Below are positions 1 through 5,964 of a DNA stretch of 7,035 nt, piece by piece. The notes beneath the pieces were generated by a model that worked only from the letters and a program-made list of their open reading frames with translations, did not search any database and was not told the origin of the DNA. The stretch spans positions 1 through 7,035 of the forward strand of contig CAZVVA010000190.1 in NCBI GenBank assembly GCA_964630455.1, written 5' to 3'. Positions within the stretch are counted from its first letter, which is position 1. Every line of letters starts with the position of its first letter. The position numbers and the translations under genes were made by a program. This DNA is from JAUWMI01 sp964630455 (lineage in GTDB: Bacteria > Sumerlaeota > Sumerlaeia > MWCT01 > JAUWMI01).

Positions 1-5
1 GATTT

Positions 6-55
6 TGTAGGGGCAATTGCCCCGGAGGCGCACAAGTCATGAATTGCCCCCTACA
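6..55. repeat. Imperfect palindromic repeat at the tilS 3' end
   Basis: The arms TGTAGGGGCAATT (6-18) and AATTGCCCCCTACA (42-55) are reverse complements apart from one extra C. They enclose about 23 bases. The left arm is itself part of a perfect 14-bp palindrome, GGGGCAATTGCCCC (10-23), so the AATTGCCCC unit occurs twice in the same orientation (15-23 and 42-50). The form resembles small dispersed GTAGGGGC palindromes (REP or MITE-like) seen in many repeat-rich bacterial genomes; that link is from memory. It could also form a hairpin at the end of the tilS transcript, but no T tract follows on the minus strand, so a classical terminator is not supported. Only one copy is visible here. Confidence 0.6.
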
Positions 56-1616
56 TGCCTGGGTTTTTTTTATATGCGCGCTTTTTCTCGAGGCGAGAAA
101 GCTCAACGCGAATTGCATGCTTTGAACCAGGTCCAATACGAGCCGTATCGCCCCGGCGTACGCCAATGACCCATAAGATCTGCTGATTGTCGCATAGCAA
201 TGGAACGTAGTCGCGCAGATAAAGCGGAATCTTCATATCAATAAGGAATTGCTTGAGACGTTGTGTTCCCGCGCCGCCAAATGGCTGAAAACGGTCTCCG
301 GCTCTGCGGCTGCGGATCAGGAGCGGGAAATCGAGTTCAGCAATATCGTAGTACTGGATCAGTGGTGTTGTGTTAGCCTGGCGGCAAATTCTTTGACGCA
401 GGGATACTGTGGCACGGACACGCTTCATGCTGATCTGCCAGCCATTCAGCTTGTGCACAATAGGCTTGTTAAGCCGGTGAAACGCAGACCGCTGGATAGG
501 TATCGTTCGTGTTCGTGATGAGAGCAGAGGCTGCACCGTCTCGAGCAGCATATTCTGCTTGAGCAATTCAAATAGTTTACCCAGAAGAACCTGTTTGTGT
601 ATCTGCCGAGGAACCCTGAGGCGCGCGACGATGATGTGATAATATGATACATAGACGAATATGTTGTGAGCACACTTGATCAGCTGACCCGCTTGCTGGG
701 CTTGGATCGCCTGGCTGAGCATCTCGACCTGGGTGTATTCTGGGCCGTAGGGCTGGCCGCTAATCTCGATAAAGGCCAGACGGAGGAGGCGCTGGCGAAG
801 CGCGGGATCAGCAGATTGCAGCACTTTTACAGGAAGGCAGAGGACATTCTTGGCGCCGCGCATGACATGTTCGTTAAACATCTGCTTCGCCTGGGCTTCG
901 AGGTACTGATCTTCAATCCTCATGAGTTGGGCTGTGCGGGCGAGGGTATTGACAATACCCGGGTTGAACTCCTTTTGCAAAAATGGGATGAGTTTGGCTC
1001 GCACCTTATTGCGCAAAAAGCGCATGTTGCTATTGCTCGAGTCCTCGCGCCAGGAAATATCGTGTGACGCGAGAAAGTCGCGAATTTCGCGTCGTGTAAC
1101 GTCATAGAACGGGCGTAGAACGATTTGTCCCTCATACGAGGATTTAGGTAGGAAACCGTGCAGTCCATGAGGGCCAGCACCACGCAGCATGCGCATCAGC
1201 ACGGTTTCCGCGAGATCGTCCTTATGATGACCCAGGACAATGCCATCAACGCGGTAACGCCTGGCGTATTTCAGATAGCAGCGGTAGCGCTCCTGGCGAC
1301 ATCGCTCTTCCAGGGAGGTGTGGGAAACCCGCTGTGAGACCTGCAGCTTGAGTCGCTCGCAGATTACAGGCAGTGAGAGCTGCTTGGCCAGAGCCTTTAC
1401 AAAGCGCTCGTCAGCGTCTGATTCTGCACCGCGCAAGGAGTGATTGACGTGAAGCAGCCTGAGGTGGAGTCGCCACTCGCGGGCAAGCTCATGGAGCACG
1501 TGAACCAGGGCCACCGAGTCTCCCCCACCCGAGACTCCGACCAGGAGCCGACTGCCTGGCCGAAAGAGCGAGTGAGATATGATGGCCTGTTTGATTCTTG
1601 CAACAAACGGATGCAT
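51..1616 (-). CDS. tilS: tRNA(Ile)-lysidine synthase TilS
   Basis: Cytoplasmic enzyme that ligates lysine to C34 of the CAU-anticodon tRNA-Ile using ATP, so that the tRNA reads AUA as Ile rather than AUG as Met; normally essential. The 521-aa product shows the N-type PP-loop SGGGDS at residues 29-34, HVNHSLRG at 56-63, the GHHKDDLAET motif at 129-138, RPF at 168-170 and the RNKVR segment at 202-206. A TilS C-terminal tRNA-binding domain begins near residue 434 (RSRRAGDRFQPFGG). The middle (about 330-430) is poorly conserved, and the protein is somewhat longer than the usual 430-480 aa. The ATG start puts the PP-loop at the normal distance from the N-terminus and has GGAG 12 nt upstream. The gene diverges from the catabolic operon and shares no function with it. 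Its last Met codon and TAG stop lie in a palindromic repeat. Family assignment is secure. Confidence 0.96.
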   Translation of the reverse strand: MHPFVARIKQAIISHSLFRPGSRLLVGVSGGGDSVALVHVLHELAREWRLHLRLLHVNHSLRGAESDADERFVKALAKQLSLPVICERLKLQVSQRVSHTSLEERCRQERYRCYLKYARRYRVDGIVLGHHKDDLAETVLMRMLRGAGPHGLHGFLPKSSYEGQIVLRPFYDVTRREIRDFLASHDISWREDSSNSNMRFLRNKVRAKLIPFLQKEFNPGIVNTLARTAQLMRIEDQYLEAQAKQMFNEHVMRGAKNVLCLPVKVLQSADPALRQRLLRLAFIEISGQPYGPEYTQVEMLSQAIQAQQAGQLIKCAHNIFVYVSYYHIIVARLRVPRQIHKQVLLGKLFELLKQNMLLETVQPLLSSRTRTIPIQRSAFHRLNKPIVHKLNGWQISMKRVRATVSLRQRICRQANTTPLIQYYDIAELDFPLLIRSRRAGDRFQPFGGAGTQRLKQFLIDMKIPLYLRDYVPLLCDNQQILWVIGVRRGDTARIGPGSKHAIRVELSRLEKKRAYKKNPGM

Positions 1617-1639
1617 TGTGGTATAGATCTCCAGATCAA

Positions 1640-1669
1640 ATTATACAGAATACGGATTTTATTTGACAA
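1640..1669 (-). promoter_or_regulatory. Probable sigma-70-type promoter of tilS
   Basis: On the minus strand, TTGTCA (1664-1669, five of six bases of the -35 consensus) is followed after 18 bp by a perfect TATAAT (1640-1645). Transcription would begin near 1632-1634, giving a leader of about 17 nt that contains the GGAG ribosome-binding site. Spacing and hexamers fit a housekeeping promoter. Its -35 overlaps that of the candidate plus-strand promoter. Confidence 0.65.
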
Positions 1670-1693
1670 ATGCCGTTTTTCATTTACTAAAAA
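1663..1693 (+). promoter_or_regulatory. Candidate promoter of the aldehyde dehydrogenase operon
   Basis: A perfect -35 hexamer TTGACA lies at 1663-1668. The -10 is weak: TACTAA (1685-1690, 16-bp gap) or TAAAAA (1688-1693, 19-bp gap). A good -35 with a poor -10 could mean activator dependence, but that is inference. Transcription from here would give a leader of about 80 nt before the ATG at 1780. Confidence 0.4.
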
Positions 1694-1742
1694 TACTAGC
1701 TTCGTACGCATTCTCCGTCAACAGGAATAAGAAATTTTACGG

Positions 1743-1773
1743 GCCCTGAGTTAGGGCACTAAAAAAAAGGAGG
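1743..1773 (+). promoter_or_regulatory. Leader hairpin and strong ribosome-binding site
   Basis: GCCCT (1743-1747) and AGGGC (1753-1757) form a 5-bp stem with a GAGTT loop. It is followed by an A run and AAAGGAGG ending at 1773, six bases before the ATG at 1780. The Shine-Dalgarno match is near perfect and fixes the start of the aldehyde dehydrogenase. The hairpin has no T tract, so it is not an intrinsic terminator; a role in translation or mRNA stability is possible. I recognise no known riboswitch in the 1695-1779 leader. Confidence 0.5.
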
Positions 1774-1779
1774 CATTTC

Positions 1780-3267
1780 ATGGTGGAGAAATATAGAAAT
1801 CACATTGCTGGGAAATGGATATCTACGGGATCACTGGGTACATTCAAGAACATCAATCCAGCAGACACACGGGATATTGTGGGGGAATTTCCTGCTTCGG
1901 GCAAAGAGGAGGTAGATGCTGCGGTTTCAGCGGCGCGGGGGGCATTTCGTAAGTGGAGTCTTGTTCCTGCGCCGAAGCGTGGCGAGATCATAAAGCGTGG
2001 GGGCGATTTGCTGGTTGAACGGAAAGAGGACATCGCCAGGTTGATGACCCGCGAAATGGGCAAGATCCTGATTGAAACACGCGGCGACGTGCAGGAAGGC
2101 ATTGATACGGCTTACTATGCTGCTGGCGAAGGGCGCCGTCTGTTTGGCGACACGGTTCCATGCGAGTTGCCGAATAAACTTGGTATGTCTATTCGCTGTC
2201 CCGTAGGCGTGTGCGGGGTCATAACACCCTGGAATTTCCCTATGGCTATTCCAACATGGAAGATTTTTCCGGCGCTCATGTGTGGGAATACAGTTGTTTT
2301 TAAGCCGGCGAGCGACACACCGGCTACGGCGGTGAAATTCGTTGAAATCCTCCTTGAAGCTGGTGTGCACGAGGGGGCCATTAACCTGGTTCATGGGACC
2401 GGAAAAACAGTTGGCATGCCAATGGTAGAACATCCGGGCATCCAGCTTATCGGGTTTACGGGGTCCTCTGGGGTGGGGCGGATCATTGGCGAAAAATGCG
2501 GCGCACAGCTTAAACGCCTGTCGCTTGAACTTGGCGGGAAAAACGCTGAGATTGTCATGGATGATGCGAACCTTGAACTGGCACTGGAAGGTGCGCTTTG
2601 GGGCGCATTTGGCACCACTGGCCAGCGCTGCACCGCTACCTCGCGTCTGATCCTGCACAAGAAGATTTCCAAGAGATTCGTCGAACAGTTCGTTGACAAG
2701 GCGCAGAAGCTGCGCATTGGAAACGGCCTGGATGAATCGGTTCAGGTGGGTCCACTCGTAAATGCGGGCCAGCGCGACATTGTTCATAAATACGTCAAAA
2801 TCGGCAGGGAAGAAGATAAGGCAACAATGCTGTGTGGCGGTGAATTTCTGACTGGAGGAGATTACGACAGGGGATTTTTCTACAAGCCCACTGTATTTGT
2901 CAACGTCACCAGGGGCATGCGCATTGCTAAGGAGGAGATCTTTGGCCCTGTGGTTGTGGCTCTGGAAGTAGAGAGCCTGGACGAGGCAATTGAGACCTTG
3001 AACGATAGCAGCTACGGGCTCTCCTCTTCTATCTATACGCAAGACGTGAACGCAGCATTTAAGGCTATGCGCGATATTGAAGCCGGGATCACGTATATCA
3101 ATGGGCCGACAATCGGAGCTGAAATTCAGCTTCCCTTTGGCGGAATGAAGAATACAGGCAATGGGCACCGCGAGTCGAGCCACACGGTGCTGGATACCTA
3201 TACTGAATGGAAGTCAATTTACGTGGATTTCAGCGGCAAGCTCCAGCGCGCTCAAATTGATACGTAG
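1780..3267 (+). CDS. NAD(P)-dependent aldehyde dehydrogenase (semialdehyde dehydrogenase type)
   Basis: Soluble ALDH-superfamily enzyme oxidising an aldehyde to its acid with reduction of NAD or NADP. The 495-aa length is typical. All core motifs are present: PWNFP with oxyanion-hole Asn152, cofactor-binding KPA with Lys175, GFTGSSGVG (225-233), the general base Glu250 in ELGGK, the nucleophile Cys284 in GQRCTA, and EEIFGP with Glu386. The N-terminal NPAD segment and the AGEGRRLFGD region most resemble B. subtilis YcbD and alpha-ketoglutaric or succinic semialdehyde dehydrogenases (from memory). It is first in the operon, 104 bp before an aminotransferase, which suggests its substrate is the semialdehyde made by that enzyme: succinic semialdehyde, glutaric semialdehyde or similar. 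Substrate and cofactor preference cannot be read from the sequence. The start is set by the AAAGGAGG site. No signal peptide is seen. Confidence 0.93.
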   Translation: MVEKYRNHIAGKWISTGSLGTFKNINPADTRDIVGEFPASGKEEVDAAVSAARGAFRKWSLVPAPKRGEIIKRGGDLLVERKEDIARLMTREMGKILIETRGDVQEGIDTAYYAAGEGRRLFGDTVPCELPNKLGMSIRCPVGVCGVITPWNFPMAIPTWKIFPALMCGNTVVFKPASDTPATAVKFVEILLEAGVHEGAINLVHGTGKTVGMPMVEHPGIQLIGFTGSSGVGRIIGEKCGAQLKRLSLELGGKNAEIVMDDANLELALEGALWGAFGTTGQRCTATSRLILHKKISKRFVEQFVDKAQKLRIGNGLDESVQVGPLVNAGQRDIVHKYVKIGREEDKATMLCGGEFLTGGDYDRGFFYKPTVFVNVTRGMRIAKEEIFGPVVVALEVESLDEAIETLNDSSYGLSSSIYTQDVNAAFKAMRDIEAGITYINGPTIGAEIQLPFGGMKNTGNGHRESSHTVLDTYTEWKSIYVDFSGKLQRAQIDT

Positions 3268-3271
3268 GCGT

Positions 3272-3344
3272 GCCTATGCTGTAGGCTAAGACGTCTCTCC
3301 TGGAGATGCTGAATGGGGACTGAATACTGAGCCCGGCAACGGGC
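3272..3344 (+). other. Structured intergenic segment between dehydrogenase and aminotransferase genes
   Basis: The 104-bp gap contains several short inverted repeats: GCCTA/TAGGC (3272-3276 and 3282-3286), the palindrome AGACGTCT (3289-3296), TCTC/GAGA (3296-3299 and 3303-3306), and GCCCG-GCAA-CGGGC (3331-3344), a 5-bp GC-rich stem closed by a GNRA tetraloop. None is followed by a T run, so readthrough is expected. The last hairpin lies about 16 nt before the aminotransferase Shine-Dalgarno AAGGAG. RNA structure influencing stability or expression ratio is an inference. Confidence 0.4.
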
Positions 3345-3371
3345 CAGGAAAGCAAAAAGGAAGGAGCTGAT

Positions 3372-4697
3372 ATGCTACCCAAGATTGTCACTGAACTTCC
3401 CGGACCAAAGACGCGAGCCGTCATTGAGAAGGACCAGCGCTACATGTCGCCGTCCTATACTCGCGATCATCCATTTGTCATAGCTCACGGCGATGGAGCG
3501 ATGGTCACGGATCCTGACGGAAACGCTTTTTTGGACTTCAGTGCGGGCATTGCGGTGTGTGCCACAGGGCACAGCCACCCTGCTGTGGTCAAGGCGATGC
3601 ACGAGCAGGCGGGAAAGTTTCTGCACATGTCAGGAACGGATTTTTATTACGAAATTCAGGTGGCGCTTGCAGAGAGGCTGGTGGGTCTGGCTCCAATCAA
3701 GGGGAATAAGAAAGTTTTTTTCACCAATTCCGGTGCTGAGGCCGTGGAGGCTGCGTTCAAACTTGCGCGCTATCATACGCGGAGAACCCAGATGATCGCC
3801 TTCCTTGGAGCGTTTCACGGCCGTACCATGGGAGCGCTCAGCCTGACAGCGAGTAAAGTCGTTCAGAAACGGGGCTTTAATCCTTTAGTTCCCGGGGTGG
3901 TTCACGTCCCATACGCCAACTGCTATCGCTGTCGGTATAATCTCGTATATGGATCGTGCGACATGGCTTGTCTGAAATTTCTTAGCGAGTCGGTATTCAC
4001 CAGGACCGTAGACCCGGAGAACGTCGCAGCCATCTTTGTTGAACCGATTCAGGGCGAGGGTGGGTACCTCCTACCGCCGAAAGAATTCTTGCAGGGCCTG
4101 CGCGAGCTGTGCAGCAGGCATGGAATTCTGCTGGTGGCTGATGAAGTTCAAAGTGGCATGGGGCGAACGGGCAAAATGTTTGCTTCAGAGCATTTTGAGA
4201 TAATGCCGGATATTATCTGTATTGCAAAGGGCATTGCCTCAGGCATGCCTCTAGGTGCGATTATTGCCTCGGAGAACGTCATGAACTGGGAGTACGGTTC
4301 TCACGCCACCACATTCGGAGGTAATCCGGTCTGCTGCGCGGCCGCATTGAAGACGCTTGACCTGGTTGAAAGTCAACTCATGGCTAACGCTGCTAAGATT
4401 GGAGAACACCTGAAGAGCCGACTCGAGCGACTGGTTGACAAATACGGGTGCGTGGGTGATGTTCGGGGTCTGGGCCTCATGATTGGCATGGAGATTGTGA
4501 CTGACAAGAAAACAAAGAATGCAAGCCCCGAGCTTCGAGACAAGATTCTGATGGGCTGTTTCAAACGAGGTTTGCTAATTCTCGGGTGCGGGCCAAACAG
4601 CGTCCGCTTTGCTCCTCCATTGATTATTACGAAAGAGCAGGCCGATTTCTCCGTTGACTGCATTGACAGTGCGATCGGTGAATTAACAAGTGTATAG
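3372..4697 (+). CDS. Class III PLP aminotransferase (4-aminobutyrate / omega-amino acid type)
   Basis: Soluble fold-type I PLP enzyme moving the amino group of an omega-amino acid such as GABA to a keto acid, usually 2-oxoglutarate, giving a semialdehyde. The 441-aa length is normal. Visible motifs are SGAEA (120-124) and FHG (148-150) for the cofactor phosphate and ring, EPIQGEGG (224-231), the PLP-nitrogen partner Asp257 in ADEVQ, Schiff-base Lys286 in AKG, and TTFGGNP (313-319). It belongs to the GabT/acetylornithine-aminotransferase group common in archaea and thermophiles, where relatives include GABA aminotransferases, ornithine aminotransferases and some amino acid racemases, so specificity is open. 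An unusual insertion carries Cys184, Cys187, Cys196 and Cys200. The ATG is preceded by AAGGAG. The following semialdehyde oxidation fits the upstream gene. Class is certain, substrate moderate. Confidence 0.92.
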   Translation: MLPKIVTELPGPKTRAVIEKDQRYMSPSYTRDHPFVIAHGDGAMVTDPDGNAFLDFSAGIAVCATGHSHPAVVKAMHEQAGKFLHMSGTDFYYEIQVALAERLVGLAPIKGNKKVFFTNSGAEAVEAAFKLARYHTRRTQMIAFLGAFHGRTMGALSLTASKVVQKRGFNPLVPGVVHVPYANCYRCRYNLVYGSCDMACLKFLSESVFTRTVDPENVAAIFVEPIQGEGGYLLPPKEFLQGLRELCSRHGILLVADEVQSGMGRTGKMFASEHFEIMPDIICIAKGIASGMPLGAIIASENVMNWEYGSHATTFGGNPVCCAAALKTLDLVESQLMANAAKIGEHLKSRLERLVDKYGCVGDVRGLGLMIGMEIVTDKKTKNASPELRDKILMGCFKRGLLILGCGPNSVRFAPPLIITKEQADFSVDCIDSAIGELTSV

Positions 4698-4761
4698 TCA
4701 AGTGTCGGGAGGAGAATCTGTTCCAGTGAGTCCACCCGGTTCAGACAGAAGGTGACGAGAA

Positions 4762-5964
4762 ATGCGTCTCTACGAATACGAAGCGAAGCAACTGTTTGCT
4801 GAGCATGGAATTCCAATTCCCAAAGGATTTCTAGCGCGGTCGGTAGAGGAAGTGATGCGCTGCGCAGAACGGATTGGGGAGCGAGTGGTTCTGAAGGCGC
4901 AAATTCTTTCTGGTGGCCGCGGGAAGGCTGGTGGCATCCTGATCGCCGCCTCGCCTCAAGAGGCTGCAGAGAAGGCCGGAAGCCTGCTGGCCGCTACAAT
5001 CAAGGGCTACCCGGTGAAGAGTGTATATGTGGAGCAAGCACTGGATATTGCTAAAGAGCTTTACATTGGCGTGACCATTGACAGGGTAAATTACAAGGTC
5101 GTTCTCATCGGTTGTGAGGAAGGTGGCGTGGAAATTGAAGAGATTGCACGACGTTCCCCTGAACGGATCGTGAAGTTTTCGCGCAATATTGACGAGACGT
5201 TTTTCTCTCACGACGGAATTGCCTTTGCGAAGCAGATTGGATTCTCCGAAAAAGCTTTACAGACTGTGGGGAAGATCGCAAAGACAGTGCTGGATATTTT
5301 TTATCGTTACGATGCGAAGCTCGTGGAGGTTAATCCCCTGGCTCAGCTGCAGGATGGAAGCCTTGTGGCAGCAGATGCCCGCATTAGTATTGATGAGGAC
5401 GCCCTGTTCCGGCAAGGCCAGCTTCAGAAGTTAGGTGTAGAGGATCGCCACGAAGAGGGCGAGATGACAGATCGCGAAAAGCAGGCACGTGAAGCGAGCA
5501 TCCCTTACCTGGATCTCGAAGGAGATATCGGCATGTTTCCCGGAGGTGCGGGATTCGGGATTGCAGGGAATGATTTGATCATTGATCTGGGAGGACGACC
5601 GGCTAACTTCATGGATTCTGGTGGTGGGCCTAGCCCCGAGCGAATTGCCAAGATGCTTATGCTGCTGGAGGAGAATCCAGGCGTAAAGGCCATTTTCGGA
5701 GCGCGGTTTGGTGGAGTCTCACGGTGCGACGATTTCGCCAAGGGAGTGATCCTATTTCTCAAAACTGGCAAGCTGACCAAGCCCATTGCCATGCGGATGA
5801 CGGGAAATATGTGGGAAGAGGGCCTGCGGATTTTCGAGGAAGAGCGCAAGCAGAATCCTCACCTGTTTGATAAGATAGAAATTTACGGAATTGAAACACC
5901 GATTGAGTACGTGGCCAAGCGCGCTGTGGAACTGGCCAGAGGCGAGGAAAGGAAAACAGACTGA
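4762..5964 (+). CDS. sucC: Succinate-CoA ligase-like beta subunit (ADP/GDP-forming family)
   Basis: Beta subunit of an acid-CoA ligase that exchanges an acyl-CoA plus NDP and phosphate with acid, CoA and NTP. The 400-aa protein has an ATP-grasp domain with Lys45, GGRGKAGG (51-58), Glu91 and Glu99, matching the E. coli nucleotide-site residues. The metal ligands Asn191 (NPL) and Asp205 are kept, and the ligase domain carries GGRPANFMDSGGG (277-289) and FGGVSRCD (316-323). Two substrate-contact sites differ from E. coli SucC: Asn264 corresponds to Gly261 (GMFPGGAG), and the Gly321-Ile-Val triplet to Gly318-Val-Ser. The family is certain, but succinate as the substrate is not; the symbol denotes family. 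An AAGGTGA site lies about 6 nt before the ATG. The gene is 64 bp after the aminotransferase and overlaps the alpha subunit by one base, implying coupled translation and a stoichiometric complex. Confidence 0.88.
   Translation: MRLYEYEAKQLFAEHGIPIPKGFLARSVEEVMRCAERIGERVVLKAQILSGGRGKAGGILIAASPQEAAEKAGSLLAATIKGYPVKSVYVEQALDIAKELYIGVTIDRVNYKVVLIGCEEGGVEIEEIARRSPERIVKFSRNIDETFFSHDGIAFAKQIGFSEKALQTVGKIAKTVLDIFYRYDAKLVEVNPLAQLQDGSLVAADARISIDEDALFRQGQLQKLGVEDRHEEGEMTDREKQAREASIPYLDLEGDIGMFPGGAGFGIAGNDLIIDLGGRPANFMDSGGGPSPERIAKMLMLLEENPGVKAIFGARFGGVSRCDDFAKGVILFLKTGKLTKPIAMRMTGNMWEEGLRIFEEERKQNPHLFDKIEIYGIETPIEYVAKRAVELARGEERKTD

Noticed and set aside
666..1067. Plus-strand open frame of 133 codons inside tilS
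   Set aside because: It is antisense to the conserved tilS coding sequence, with no recognisable motif.
1440..1730. Plus-strand open frame of 96 codons antisense to the start of tilS
   Set aside because: It lies mostly opposite the conserved PP-loop region of tilS, matches no family I know and runs through the divergent promoter region.
1743..1768. Leader hairpin followed by a homopolymer as an attenuator
   Set aside because: The run after the stem is A, not T, on the transcribed strand, so it cannot act as an intrinsic terminator for the operon. On the minus strand the T run comes before the stem, not after it.
1927..3183. Long open frame of 418 codons on the minus strand opposite the aldehyde dehydrogenase
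   Set aside because: The plus-strand frame has every ALDH catalytic motif and a near-perfect ribosome-binding site. The antisense translation shows no recognisable domain, so it is a coding shadow.
4373..4816. Minus-strand open frame across the aminotransferase end and beta-subunit start
   Set aside because: It overlaps two well-supported genes on the opposite strand and has no domain-like features.
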